Positions 35,601-48,284 of a DNA stretch of 64,000 bases are shown here, piece by piece. A program made the position numbers and the translations under genes. The stretch comes from Hsuehochloa calcarea (Eukaryota; Streptophyta; Magnoliopsida; Poales; Poaceae): positions 5,587,383-5,651,382 of the forward strand of contig CM070601.1 of assembly GCA_036346395.1 (NCBI GenBank), read 5' to 3'. The notes beneath the pieces are model-generated. The model ran no database searches and was not told the DNA's origin. It saw only the letters and a program-made list of their open reading frames with translations. How positions within the stretch are numbered: the stretch's first letter is position 1; every line of letters begins with the position of its first letter.

Positions 35601-38600
35601 AAATACAGTGCTCAGAGGTTTACTACGATTCATATCAGACTACAATTCATATCAGAGAGCAAACCACGCATATCTCCCAGGCTTTACGCAGTTCATCTAA
35701 TTTAGCCATCTAAAATACTGTAACAGAACTACACATGCCTTTAGGATACACAGGATGCTGCAAGACAAAAATACACCAAGCTTCCTTTGCTTCTATTACA
35801 AATCACTGGAATCAAATAGAAGTCACCAGCTTCTTGAGTTAATCCAATCGATTAAACGGCCTAGAAATTAAATCATCTTCAATCTATGAGGATCCGCTCA
35901 CACCCAAGAACACTTATAATTAAGCAATAGAAGCTTTTTCTTGCACGCTTGCAGCACATCAGATCATCTAATTATTGGGATCGAAGCCAAGAGAGCACGC
36001 AAAGAAGAGTATTTGGTGCTGCACTCCAGCGTTTTATGTTTCTCTCCTCTATTGCTTTTCATGCTAATGAAACAAACTGGTTACAATGTGTTTTTATAGC
36101 TGCAATATGATATGTAACCTCTCCACTAACACCACTACCTCCACTACATACACTAGCACCACTACATGCACTAGCTAATTACTCTATTAACTAATTTGCA
36201 AGCCACTAGCTCCACTAACTCTACCATGCAACTAACATGCAAATTTAGATAACAAGATTAATTTCTATCAATCACCCTCTTAATCTTGTTGCTTCTCCTA
36301 TGCTCGCCGGCTCGTCTGCAAACATGAGGCTCTCCGCATATGGTGCTGGAGTTCGCGGTGTCGGTGGTGGGGTCATGGGCGGTCAGACCAATCTCTATAT
36401 GCAACACCTGTAGTAGTAGTAGTCTCATACAACAAAGTGAACACATCACCACTTATGTGTGTAGTCGATTCAAACAAATGATTCTGAGCACAAGGTAACC
36501 GCATCACCTCCTCACGACTCTGCATGCTCTTCACCTTGCTCCATAGCTCGTCTTCCTTCACATCATATTTTGCCATGACAAAACCCGGCTAGGTGCGGCT
36601 CAGCCGAAGCAAGTACAATAGATTTCATGACTTATTTGCCCGACAGCAATTTTTCAGATTGGTCATAAATGCTCAAAATGCCTTCTTCCAACACCGCTTT
36701 GTAGCCATGCTCATCGAGGTGTCCCAAACTGATTATATTACTCCTTAACTTAGGTATGTAATAAACATCAACTAAGACTTTGTGCTCACCAGTTTAGCAC
36801 TTGAACAACGTCACGCACGGCCGCTGATTTCCACGTGAGATCCATCGCTAAATCTCACTGACCCTCGAACCGACATGTCCAAGCTGGAGAACAGCTCACG
36901 GCACCCGGTCATGTGATTGTATGCGCCTGTGTCGAGGCACCAAACATGACTCATCTCCCCGGCTCCCACCATAAGCTTGACGTTCCCCTGCTCCTTGCGC
37001 TTTTCTCGTTTGGCTATCACGGCAAGCGCCGCACCGATGTTGTTGTACCCGTGTTGCTTCCACTTGCACTGGTTCATTGAGCAATGTGAGCACCTCGCTG
37101 GAGTTGTACTCCTTGCACGTCACGGACTTCTTGTACACATCGGCCAGGTGCGAGTTGCTGCCGACGGGACCGCTGACGAAGATGTCCGCACCGTCGACGA
37201 TCTTGCCGTTGTTGTCCTTGGTCAAGCAGCCCATGAAACCAATGTCGCCACTGCGACCGCCGCCGCCGTTGGGCAAACCGGCCTAGTGCATGCACACCGC
37301 CCGTGGCACCAACACGCGCTTCTCCACCTCCTGCGTCACCTGCAGCGCCCGCGCTTCGTCTTGACGATCGCATGCCCACAAAACTGGTTGTCGATGCACA
37401 CCACCAAGCCCTTGATCAACAGCGACGGCTGCGGGGAGAACTTCTCCAGCAGCGGCTCGGCGAGTAGCGTGTCCACCTTCTCGTTCTAGACGTTCGGGAG
37501 GACGATGTTCTGCTCCACGGTGAGGCGGAGCCCACCGGAGCCGTACTCGTCGGTGAGGCGGGCGAGCTCGAACATGTCCGCGGCCTGCACCCGGCTCACG
37601 GGCACATGCTGGCCGACGTAGGATAGGCCTTCCTGCTTCTATGGGTGCACGTCGAGGTAGTCCTGCCTCTCCCATTTCTTGTTGATGAGGTCTTCCGGCG
37701 CGGCGCGCTCCAGCACTCCATGCAGCATCCTCTACTCCTCCTTTAGCATGACGACGTCTGCGGCATGCTTTCATGCCACATCCATTAGGATAGTCGGCTC
37801 GTCATCCTGTTGGGTGTTGGTGAAATACACCGGTTCTTTCTTCGGCTCATCACACCCGGACGCGAAATGACCGAACTCCCGACAATTGAAGCACTGGATC
37901 TTCGACTTGTCGAACTTTCCACGGTGCTTCTTCTTGTCGCCGTGTTGGCCACGGCCACCATTCTTCTTTGTGCCGCTGCCAGAGCCCTCGCCGCCCCTCT
38001 TCTCTTCGGCGGCTTTGGCCTCCACTAGGCGTGCATGAACAGCAGTGCTCTCCTTCATCCCTGTCGCACCGCCTCCCCTTCAAGCTCTCCTCGTACGTCC
38101 TCAAGCGCCTGATGGCCTCCATCACAACATCTCCGATGCATCGCCTCATTGCTCAATGGTGCCGACAATGGGTAGGAATTTGTCGGGGACGGAGTGTAGG
38201 AGCTTCTCCACGACGGCGCTCTCCTCCACCTTGGTACCGAGAGCACATATCTCGTTGACCATGGTTGTGAGCTTCAAGGCGAACTCAATGATTTTTTCCG
38301 AGTCCCTCATGTAGATACGCTCGAACTCCCTCTTGAGAGTTTGAACGCACGCCTTCTTGACACGGTCTTCGCCGACGTGCATCTCCTTGAGAGCATCCCA
38401 AGCCTCCTTTGTCGTCTCCTTCTCGGATATGACCATCACAACGGCCTCTGGCACGGCTTGGACTATGGCGGCGAGAGCCATCTAGATACATGCAGTCCAC
38501 TCCAGATCAATAAACATGCATGCAAAGCAATAAACATCCATGAAACTGCCTACTAGATTGGGTCAACGACGATCCGTGATGGGCGAAGCGGTGAATCAGA

Positions 38601-39212
38601 ATGAGCTAGACGAGTTAACGAAGCAACTGTAAATGAGCCAACTCGGACTTGGCTCGGCTCGTTAAGCAAACGAGCTAAATTGTCGGCTCGGCTCGGCTCG
38701 TTAAGGTATCGAGTTCGAGCCGAGCCCTTAACGAGTCGAGCTGGCTCGCGAGTTTCAAGTTTTTTTCCACCCCTAACGACGTCCAAATTTAGACAACACG
38801 ATTAATTTCTATCACTAATGATTCTTCCCTCTACTAAGACGAATAATCCCGAGAAAGAAACCGTCGGACTCACTGACTCACCTCACAAACCGTAAAAAAA
38901 CAGGTTAAAAAACTAGTATAGTAAAATCACATCTTTACGATTCACGAATCACAACCATGGGAAGATGCGAGGAGTAGTAGGAGGAAGAGAGACGTACAGG
39001 GTGAGGAAGTCGGAGTGGCAGACGAGGCACGCCCACCCAAGCGCCGCGTACAGCTCCACGTACGCCCGCGCGTGCCGCTCCTGGCTCGACAGCCACGCGA
39101 ACATCACTACCACGCCGCCCACCTCCCCTATTCCACCGCCGCCGCCGCCGCCTCCTCCGGCCCCGGCTCCGTTCGGCCGCCGGCCACCGCCCCAGTAGTG
39201 CCGCCCCCACAT
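32608..39212 (-). CDS. DUF829/TMEM53-like alpha/beta-hydrolase, seven exons
   Basis: A member of the DUF829 (TMEM53-like) family, whose substrate in plants is unknown. Exons, in transcript order: 39212-38998, 35543-35486, 35328-35248, 35154-35119, 34975-34736, 34643-34505, 33089-32608. They sum to 1,251 nt, an unbroken 416-residue protein. The N-terminus is Gly-rich (MWGRHYWGGGRRPNG plus a Gly run). The core shows VVVMFAWLSSQERHARAYVE, the nucleophile-elbow-like VLASFSGGPKG (about residues 100-110), the acid position in ILIFCSEDDELAP and the His position in VKWHSSPHVGHYKHHPEEY. That arrangement is consistent with a Ser-Asp-His triad. The last 150 residues are a variable tail with no domain. 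Intron 1 (about 3.45 kb) carries a degenerate Copia element. GT-AG junctions were read at every intron. Confidence 0.88.
36590..38481 (-). pseudogene. Copia gag-protease remnant
   Basis: The gag frame starts at 38481 (MALAAIVQAVPEAVVMVISE) and contains the UBN2-type gag block TTKEAWDALKEMHVGEDRV and FALKLTTMVNEICALG. A CCHC zinc knuckle, CFNCREFGHFASGC, lies at about 37888-37929. The aspartic-protease motif is WCLDTGAYNHM at about 36930-36960. The pre-integrase segment VYYIPKLRSNIISLGHLDEH follows at about 36700-36760. Frame breaks separate gag, knuckle and protease, and nothing downstream of pre-integrase remains. It cannot transpose alone. Confidence 0.85.
38565..38784. mobile_element. Degenerate hAT-like fragment inside the Copia end
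   Basis: GGCTCGGCTCGTTAA and its reverse complement recur across 38650-38745. The right edge ends TTTTTCCACCCCTAA, resembling the reversed AGGGGTGGAAAA terminus of some plant hAT elements. CGACG-containing sequence flanks both sides (about 38560-38572 and 38775-38785), a possible damaged target duplication. It interrupts the Copia 5' LTR and leaves only 30 bp of it. Confidence 0.4.
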
Positions 39213-39489
39213 GCCGCCGCCTCACCCGCCGAATCCCGGAAGGTTCTAGAAGCTTCTGCAACCTTCTCCCGTTCTCCGCCGCCGCCGCCGCCTCTAGAAT
39301 CGGGGGAAGGAGACCGTGTCCGTGCGTGCGTGCGTGCGGGCGGGTGTGCGCTGTTTGTTGAGGTATCTTTCTGGGGACGTGTGGCGGTTTAAAAAGGCCG
39401 TGTCAGTGTTGAACTGTGCGGTAATAAAAACGCTACGGGGCACCGAGGAGTTTGCCACTAGAACTAATCCAGTGTAAGTGGTAGATTGA
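39213..39489 (-). promoter_or_regulatory. Promoter region of the DUF829 gene
   Basis: GC-rich sequence upstream of the ATG, including (GTGC)n at about 39320-39340. No clear TATA box is seen. A transposon begins at 39490, about 280 bp from the ATG. Confidence 0.4.
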
Positions 39490-41424
39490 GGGCCTGTTTG
39501 TTTAGGCTTTTTCTTTGGCTTATAAGCAAAAAAACTTAAGCCTAAACAAAGGGGTGGCTTTTTTATTCAGCTTATAAAAAGCTTAAGCCTATTTAAGCCT
39601 AAAAGTCATAAGCCGTGGGAGAGGTGCTTTTTTTGGCTTTTGTGGAATGGAATAACAATCACATCAAGTTCATGAAATTACCCACCAAATGCCATTGTAT
39701 ATAAATCAAAATCGCTTCGATTTTTGTTGTTCCGCCGCCTCGGGCGCCCGCCCGCCTCCTTCGCCCCCGCCTGACGCCTCCTCCCTCTCACGCCGATATC
39801 CTCCCATCCTCGACGCGCCGCGCCTCCTCCCAACGCTGCCGCCTCGCTCCTCCCCAAAGATCACCTCCCTTCCTCCTTGACGCACGCCGCCCCTCCTTCC
39901 TTCTCTCGCTTCACCAACACGAGGCGGCGCGACTTGGGTTTTGCTCAAATCTCCTCCCCGGCCGCCTCCTCCCACACCGTGGACGCCTAGCCCCCCCCTC
40001 CCTTCCTGCTCGCCTTTTATCTCCTGATGTCGCAAGAAGATGGTACGTCTCCCTCCCTCTCGATCCCCAAAGTTGGAGATGTGGTCATGTCTAATTGAGT
40101 TTGTGTTCTTCGCAGCCTTCCTCTTGCTCCTCAAGACCGCCCAAGGGCATCCCATGGTAAGATCCTAACAAAGGGTCGGATTCTTGGTTTAGTTATTCGC
40201 TGGTTTCTAATCGGTTAGGTTTTGATCGATTTTGTGTGTGTGTTCTTTAGCTTGTGGAGCTCAAGAACGGTGAGACTTACAACTGCTCTTGGTGAAGCTG
40301 CGACCGTGGATGAACATCCACCTCCTGAGGTTATTTGCACCTCGAAGGTGAAATATTGTGCCACCATATTTTGTGTGTGTGTTTTTGCATCATCAGGCAG
40401 TGTATTTCTGCTTAGGTTTCATTGTCGAAATGATTTTGAATATCATTGTATGATCATGGCTAGCAAAATCACTATAATGTCATGTAATTCTGTTGTGGCT
40501 ATCCTTTAGTTTGAAGTCCCGTGTTCTTTTCAAATGTTTTTGGGTGGCTAATCTCCAACATCGCAGTTATGTATAAGCCATCATGTGCAATTCCAAAAAT
40601 CTTACACAATAACAGTATAACACAATCGATAGTGCATTCTTGTTCTAAGGTATATTCATTTGCGCTTTGCAAAGATAGCAATGCAGAGGCTAGTGTATGG
40701 AGCCAAAGCAGGAGCTGCCATTAAATTGGCTTTGATGACTTCATTGCCGATGCTCTGAGAGGCACTTGGCTTTGATGACTTCATTGCCGATGCTCTGAGA
40801 GGCACTCGGTATTATCAGAAGGCCACATGGAGATCAAGAAGGCTGAGGGCAATGGTGCCCCGATCACGAGCAAGTCTTTGTGATTTGAGGTACAGAGAAG
40901 TGAAACATGTCATACAAGTTACTATGGTATCAATCATGTTGGGAAATGAAGTTGTCGATAGCTGCGCTATTTGTAACATCTCTTGTATAAAATATGCAAA
41001 GAAACATGCACATGTTAGTGCTCGAATTATAAGTTGCGTGCTTAGTTTTTGTTTTGTGTGTGTGTTCGATCTCATTGCTCAACTTTTTGAGCGTGTCAAC
41101 ATCTAAATCAGAATGTACTTACGAAATTTTGTGATTGAAATATTGCACTTTATTTTATGCTATGATTTAGACTATTTTATGCTATTTTAGAAATCCTATG
41201 CAAAAATAAGTTTAAATACATGCTTAAACAGATCATTTAACCCTTAAAGGGCAATTCAGACTTTTAATCCTTCACACACAACTCAATAAGCCAACATCCC
41301 ATAAAAAGCTAGATTACCAAACACCAAACCTTGGCTTAAAAGCTGAGGGGCTTATAAGCTGATTAAGCCAAAAAACTGGCTTTAAGCTATAAGCCAAAAA
41401 GTCTAAGCCTAAACAAACAGGGCC
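39490..41424. mobile_element. PIF/Harbinger-like non-autonomous element with captured LSM4 piece, 1,935 bp
   Basis: The left end is GGGCCTGTTTGTTTAGGC and the reversed right end is GGCCCTGTTTGTTTAGGC (one mismatch), continuing with shared GGCTTATA-type sequence. TGA flanks both ends (39487-39489 and 41425-41427), fitting a 3-bp TNA target duplication. No transposase is seen. The interior carries a host gene fragment (40040-40347) and a duplicated 40-bp block at about 40726-40806. Confidence 0.7.
40040..40347 (+). pseudogene. Captured 5' part of an LSM4-like gene
   Basis: LSM4 is a core protein of the U6-binding LSM ring used in splicing and mRNA decay. Here ATG (40040-40042) is followed by a GTACGT donor. 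An acceptor then leads into 40116-40156, encoding LLLLKTAQGHPM, with GTAAG next. A third exon, 40251-40347, starts LVELKNGETYN and then shifts frame, but WMNIHL and VICTSK are still readable in other frames before a GTGAA donor. These blocks match the opening of plant LSM4. Introns are kept, so capture was at the DNA level. No later exon follows, and stops make it a pseudogene. The real LSM4 gene must lie elsewhere in the genome. Confidence 0.8.
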
Positions 41425-44400
41425 TGAGTTGGAGTCAGTCTGATGACAAACTCAGGTGGTCCTTATAAACCTTACGGGATGTGACTTTTTTATTAAAAAA
41501 ATGTAGAAAATAGTTTTTAACCATTGGATGTAAATGAAAAATGATCAATCTTAAATTGTATAGTATAGCAAGCTCAGAGTTATCCATAGTCCACGTGTTA
41601 ACCTTACTTGTTCATAGCTCGTGTATACGTAATTAGGAATTCTTTAGGTGCATAAGAGTGCACAAAGCCTCCGTTTATCACGTCGTCTTTTTTATTTTTA
41701 AAAAAATAGTGAATACAGAATTCCCCGGGAACGACGTCACCTCTTTACCAACCGGCCATGGACAATGTCCTACGTGATTGCATTTAAAATTTTAATTAAA
41801 ATGAGTGATTAGTAGTAAATTGATAAACTGCGAGAAGGAAAAAAAAAACATCTTATCAGGTAACATGTGAATCCAGCTACAGCTTATTCGAGCTCGGACG
41901 ATTAGATGCTTGCTACTCCACGCATCATGAAGCAAGCATGTGTAGCATTAATTATTTCTACTCATATTTCCTTTGGAGTAAAAGCACCTGAACGAGATCT
42001 TGCAGGCTGACGTGGCGTTTAGTATTAGTTTAGACCAATAACGACAAGATCTCGCAAGCTGACGTGCCGTGCGTGGTAAAGCTATCTAGCTCAATCGATT
42101 GATGAGACAGATCACACCATCAACGACAGCAACATATAGTGGTAATTAAGTTCAATCGTGTGCTCCGCAGACTACCGCTGATTGGTAATTCGGTATTCGA
42201 TAAGTCGTAAACAGGTGAGTAAGTCCTATTAACACTTTTCAAATTTTAATCCTGAACTGTCATCGGACGCAAGTTTAGATGGCAAAGTTACTCGTGTTTT
42301 TTTTTTTAAATGCTACGGAGGAAGCCAACAAGCACTAGGTTGACTGCTTTAAGATTCGCGCTAGTGAAATTTATTTAGAAGCAGTGTGGAGACTAGGACG
42401 CGGTGCATATACCCTTAATCCTCTTTCAGGCACGAGTAGCGTATGCGGATGCTCTTGTCAACTTTCAAACACGTACTGCAAAGGATAATCAAACGGTCGC
42501 GATGTTTGCAGCAGATTATCTTATGCGTCCGGAGGTATCATGGCACTCGATCTCTGTATCTTGATCTCTCTCTTCTTAAGTAAGACTACTTGTGGAAGTC
42601 AGGAACCAAGATTAGGGTTGCAATTAGTTAACGTCCATATATCCCGAGTGCTAAACCAGGTCTGATGGAGCCAACAGGTCTATAAGAAAGAACACCGGCC
42701 TTTCTATATCAATTTATTCGTTGTGATTGTAACTGTTATACTCTGATACTCCTTCTTATACACAGTAGCCTCCTAACCTTTAATTCTCTAGCACGTCTCT
42801 TGTTTTGGATAGGTTGATTTATGGTTTTTTATTCTCCATTACCACTCATCATGACTCTATATAGTTTCCTCTGGTTCTCCTCTAGAAGTAGGAATCATGA
42901 TCCTACTAAGATTCTCCAAATCCTTGTAGCACACTTCTCCAAAATCCTAGTTGATTAGGATATGAGTCACCATATTCAACATTAATCCTCCTTAGTTAAT
43001 TATAGTGAATAAAGTCTAATTAAGCTCCTCATTTTGAGTGTCAAAAAGAAAAGAAATGGAAACTTACAGCAATCTATGCAAGGGTTAACCTTGTCATTCT
43101 TGTAGCATGTATCAGATAAATTCGTGCAGAAAATTGTTCCTAAATCAAATATATTTACAAAGAGATTTTTTTTAATCTCCCCTGAAAAACAAAGATATAA
43201 AAAGTATATAGTACATCTCTGAAAAAAAAATATGAACAGAGATGGCAATATATACTAGTGACCGTGTAAACGACTGGAAATTGACTATTGAGGCAAAGCA
43301 GAGATGGTGATGTCTCCAATCATGATTGGGACGGAGATTGAGAAAGCGTGCAGGCTATCTAGCTAAAAACAAATTAATTAATTAATTAATTAATTAGCAA
43401 TCAGTTGTAGTAGCACCTATATAGTCGAAAGATAAGTTCCTCGATCAGTCCCTTTCTTTTCTTTTTTAGGTGGAGCAATTAAGTGGTGGTTAATTAGTTG
43501 CAGCTAGCAAGTAAGTGAGGGTAATTAATTAAGAGAAGCACTTTTCAGTTAGAATGCTAATTAACGGGCCAAGAATGTGATCGAACTGGGCTACCAAAGT
43601 TTCTGGGCTTTAATTTCTTCGTTACGAGAAACTACCAACTGCCCAACTTAGATCGTTCGTCAATGGCCGACGTATGGATTTTACAGGAATTTCGCAGGGA
43701 TCTTATATAAATAATCATCGGGTATTAATTGATTTAATTGTAGCCGTCCAATAAAGCCTTAATAATGTAGGCCAAGCTCAAGCAGGTGGAGCTTAGAGTG
43801 TGAGGATCCTCGCCGGCCGTTTAGGGATCCACCATACCATACAAGTGTTACACCGAATTTATGTTAGCAGCTTTCCCTACGAGCGAACTGAATTGAGTTT
43901 AGTCGAAACCCTCTCAGGAATCTATGCTGTGTTTGGAACGGTTTCGGTTTCGATATTTTGCTCGAAAAAAATCAAAAGTCATTCCAAACATCTGTCTTTT
44001 CGTACCAATTTTTTTCGAAGCCGTAAGCCCCCTTTCTGAAATCTAGGCTGTTGTTAAATGTCGTTAATTGCCGTTAAATGGTATCAAATAAACCGTTATT
44101 TGTCTCATGGGCATTTCATATATTCTCAATCCCAAAAGCTATAATCAACATATCTAAAAATCAAACAACTAAATATCAAATCTCTTCAGTCTAACCGTTC
44201 AGCACTTGCAACCGTTGAGCCCAACCGAAACTGACAAACATGCCCCCTTAAATTCACACGCACCTGACTCATTGCTTGGGCTTCACTTTCTCTCTCTCAC
44301 ATGGTCGTCCTCAGCTTCCTTGGGAAACGGGAATCACAGAACTAGCACTACCATTATACTATCTATCGTGAAAATTCCCTCGCGAAAACTTTATATAAAC

Positions 44401-47400
44401 TCGCTTCCATGAGAGAGGGTCTCACCGGTGTCCGCTGTACATATCCAGAGGACTCGAAAGAACTTCCTTGGCAAGTCGTGCGCTGATATATGTTTTTCTA
44501 GCTGGGAGATTGGTTTTCAGATGAGCTTGTGCCTTGCGCCTAACTACAACACAGCTAGTTCTCCATTTGCTCGAGCTAAGATCTCAACTTCACCTTGATG
44601 TAAAAAACCACATATCACGAGGCCCTCTTCGCAGAATTGTGGAAATAAGTTTCTTGGACGAACGATAAATAAAGAAGCCAAATATGGGACATGGTATGGT
44701 GTGTCGGAGCAATCAGTACTCGAAAGAACAAGGGCGGACCCAACAGGGGGGCAGCTTGGATGGGAGCACCCTCACCGTCGGTCGGACCTTGTGTACGCCT
44801 CAGTAGCATCGACGCCCATCAATCATTAGAGAGATAGAGTGATGTTTAGAGATAGAAGAAGACTAAGGCTATGTGAGTATCCCTTCATTTTAATTCTGAA
44901 TTCGTTATTGCGAAAGAATGTAAGATGCCGCACTTGGGGGATCCACCGAGAACCTCCTCCTCTCACTCCCTTCCACTCCACTCACCCTCGTGGTCTCTCC
45001 CTCTCACTCACACGATTTCCAAGCGTATTACCCATAAAGAAGATCATCGTAGTGTTTACCAAGTACCACACCAAGAATGAAGAAAAAGAGATTACCGAGT
45101 ATTGCTAAGAAAGCAAGAGATTTGTGCATAACTCCTTTTTTTCAGATAACCATTGTGAAAGATTTGCAACCCTTTTAATTCACTTACTCACACATCTTTT
45201 CCTTTCCTTTAAGAAAAGTAAGTGCTTTGAGATTTGTCTAGAAAGAAGCACATCAAAGATGCACGAACCAAAGCACCCTAGCTCCCACTAAATTGTTCCC
45301 ATCAACACTCCATGAGTGAGTGATGTTTGAGCTTTGAAAGACCTTAATCATCATCCATGCATTCCATGGACTATGCATGCATCATGCATGGGCATGGCAG
45401 CAGCAATTGATCTTATTTGTCCTTAAAGGAGAGGATACATCTAATCAATCACTTGTATATTCCATCTCGGATCCCGAGGCACGGAAGATGCCATCCATAG
45501 ACTACTACTACTCCTACTTACAAGCTAGGTGGCCCACAAAAAAAAAGCCCCGGTCTCTCTCTCTCACACATAGTGAACGTGCAAACGCAAGCAGCAGCTA
45601 TATGCACCTTCTTGCACCGTTACTGTTTGATTCGGCATTAAAAATAATAACAATTAAACTTCAAGGTGTTGACATGGTAAATACGTTTCCGACAAAATCC
45701 TTTCCTTAAAATACCACTCGTATATTCAGTAACAGAGGGAGTATATTTTTAGGTGTACATGTATATACTGATACGACTACAAGAGAAGGTTGGATGGATA
45801 TTCGATCCCTTTAGTAGGAATCTGACATTGTCCACTAGACTATACATGCTCTCTGAATATACCACCACCAGATACAGATATACCCTCTCCTTGGCTCCTA
45901 CCAAATCTGCAGCAGCTGAGCTCCAGATCCAAAAGGCATCAGCAGTTCAGCACTAGGCCAATCACAAACCTCACACCTGGAGTGGTTAATAGCATGGACA
46001 ACTTTAGCCTGACCCATCTCATTAATCTTGATTTGTACTCAAATGAGTAATTTAAGTGCAAGTGCCAAAGGGAGAAGGTCCCCCAAGAACACCAAATGAT
46101 TAAGGCCCCTCAGAAAAGTGCAAAGGAGGGGCAAAGATTCCATCTCCTTTGTATTTTTGCTGCCTTTGGGAGGGTTTTCTTTTGCTTGTTGCAATTATGC
46201 CCCCAACAACCAGCTGATGTGTGCTTTTGACTTTTTTAAACATTAGCTAATTAAGTAGTTTTTTTTTTCCTTTGGAGGAAAGTAGTGTAGGTTTTTAACA
46301 TGGCATTAGGTACTATAGGTTAGTTAGGTCATGGCAAAGGCACATATAACTACTGGCAATAGTAGAGTAAAAATAGTAGTATTCAACAATTTTTATTTTT
46401 GTTTTTTTTTCATACTCAAATTAAAATAAATCCTTGCCCAAGTCAGTGCAATGAAAATATATAGATTTGGTCCAATTTCCTTCTTCATGCAACGTGTAAT
46501 CCTCATTTTGCGACTGTTATGAAATATTTTGATGTGTTGAGTAAAAAAAGGTTAAAATTTGACTGTATTTGCTACTGCAAAAAGAAAACAGAGAAAGAAA
46601 AGTAAAAGAGAAATCGAAGCATACACAGTTCAGGTACAAAAAAAAAAGAGCATACATGGACTTAAGAGAGGAGTAAAAGGCATGGCAATTGTACTTTTGA
46701 AGGTGCATGTTGATGCATAAATGAACTTTTGAAGCTTTTCCACAGGGGAAAGAATAGCATTTTTCACTCAGATAAAGCCTACAACTCCTGAAAATATCAG
46801 AAGGAACAAAAAGATTGGGAAAAATATGGAATAAATTGTACCCAAGGTGTGCCTTGCAAATCTACTTATACTTGCAAGGGGAAAAAATTAATGGCATACA
46901 CGATTAGACCTTGGTAAACAAAACGAATTTGCATAGATAATTTCCTGCAAATAAAACAATTCTGACAAAGGATTTTTGTAGGAAATAATTACTAGCTAGG
47001 ACCTGCATGCAAATTCATATATATGAAACTTCTACGAGATTACTGCATTCCACACAGATTCTAAGCGTATATAACTCATGGCATTGTACCATATGGAGAC
47101 GTGAAATTTATGAAGGGGCTTAAGCGAGGGTGAGGTAAAAAAATTTTGTACAAATTTAGCAAGGGGAACTCAGAAGCTTCCTCCAATCATCTTAATTATC
47201 CTCAACACCTACCAGCTATACATGATTTTGCCAGAGATAGTAGTGAGCTGAACTAGTGATCAACAGCTACTGATCATAACAAGTGAAATTCCCTACGAGA
47301 TCAGATAATTAAATTAGCAGGAGAAACAAAGCTAACTTCAGTTTCTCCCAGCTGCATCTCTTACGATTTATGAATTGACAGTTTTACCCCGTGCGGTTCC

Positions 47401-47406
47401 GTTCCC
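41425..47406. other. Gene-poor intergenic region
   Basis: AT-rich, about 6 kb. All frames are short and without domains. A (TTAA)n run lies at about 43373-43396 and a short (CT)n at about 45555-45567. The last part before 47407 is the KRP 3' flank. Confidence 0.5.
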
Positions 47407-48284
47407 TCACGTGCTCACCGGCGCCCACTCGTAGCGGCCTTCGAACGGGAGGTCGAGGGCAACGTCGTAATTATACCTGCAGAGCGGCAGCTCGTATTAG
47501 CCAAAAAAAACATTGTTTTGTTTAGGCTAAACAGCGCCGGCTGTGTAAGCTCGCACGGCGCTGCAGATTGAAGTGCTTACGTCTCTGCAAATCGCCGGCG
47601 TTCGGCGAGCTCCGCGGCCGCGAAGAATGCCTCGATCTCCGCTTCCGGTGGCGAGGACGGCCGGCCTGCAACGCGGCTGCTGTCGCTGTCGTGTTTCACG
47701 TCGCCGGAGTGGGGCATCTCCCGTCTAATCGAACAAAATTCAGGAAATAAGATTGAAGTTAGTAACAGTGTAAAACCAAGCATTCTCCGAACTTCTTGTC
47801 TTGAAAGTTTAGCAGTTAGCACAACTTATCTTGCCAATTGTAACATAAATTTTGTAATTATGCACGAGTTAATTAACACGTATGCAAAAAAAAAACTTTT
47901 TTGAGGAAACACGTTTGCATCCTTGAAATTAATTAAGAACAAAATTTAATCAAACCTGTCTCCACAGCCCTCGCTGCAGCCAACGTAGGAATTCTCCAGC
48001 AACGACGGCGGCAGCTGGCCCTCCACCTCACGGCCGCGCAGAGAATTAAGCACCCGTCGACGTCGAAGCTGCTGAGCAGCAGCAGAGGCCGAGGCGGTGG
48101 CGCTTTTGCGCGCGCTCGCGGCGTTGTTGCCGCGCCGGCGGCCTCCGCCGAGGCTGTGGCGCCTCCTGGGGCTGGCCGTGGCCGGCACGCGGCGGCCGCT
48201 GCGCAGCGTCAGGTACGCCGCGGCGGAGGCGGCGGCGGGCAGCGGCGACCGCTGCTGCTTGCAGCTCCTCAGGCACTTGCCCAT
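47407..48284 (-). CDS. KRP3: KRP/ICK-type cyclin-dependent kinase inhibitor, three exons
   Basis: KRP proteins bind CDKA-cyclin D complexes in the nucleus and restrain cell-cycle progression. Exons: 48284-47956, 47724-47581, 47476-47407, in all 543 nt, an unbroken 180-residue protein. The N-terminus is basic (MGKCLRSCKQQ) with the family motif YLTLRSGRRVPA. A low-complexity Arg/Ala middle follows. Exon 2 ends and exon 3 carries the diagnostic C-terminal CDK/cyclin-binding block: PPEAEIEAFFAAAELAERRR, then FAETYNYDVALDLPFEGRY and EWAP before the stop. The C-terminal block alone identifies the family. The symbol KRP3 is inferred from the recalled chromosome 11 location; other rice KRP copies are possible. 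A transposon lies 186 bp upstream of the ATG. Confidence 0.9.

Larger units (their letters stand above)
35900..38814 (-). mobile_element. Gutted Ty1/Copia element in intron 1 of the DUF829 gene
   Basis: The 3' LTR starts at 36270 on the minus strand (TGATAGAAATTAATCTTG), just after a polypurine tract (AAGAGGGTGA). A 30-bp remnant of the same LTR start (TGATAGAAATTAATCGTG) lies at 38785-38814, marking the other end. Between them are gag, zinc knuckle, protease and pre-integrase pieces. Integrase, reverse transcriptase and RNase H are missing. The outer edge of the 3' LTR is unclear: a TATAAAAACAC box lies near 36095, and the LTR may end near 36067 or further left, so the left boundary is approximate. 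Confidence 0.8.

Noticed and set aside
36811..38481. Copia gag-protease pieces as host genes
   Set aside because: The CCHC knuckle, DTGA protease motif and LTR remnants show a retroelement.
39689..40155. 149-residue minus-strand frame
   Set aside because: Gly/Arg-rich antisense shadow of the captured LSM4 leader.
46075..46175. miR399-like string TGCCAAAGGGAGAAGG with a nearby CTCCTTTG
   Set aside because: The match to miR399 is imperfect and the possible stem is short and mismatched, so a microRNA gene is not supported.
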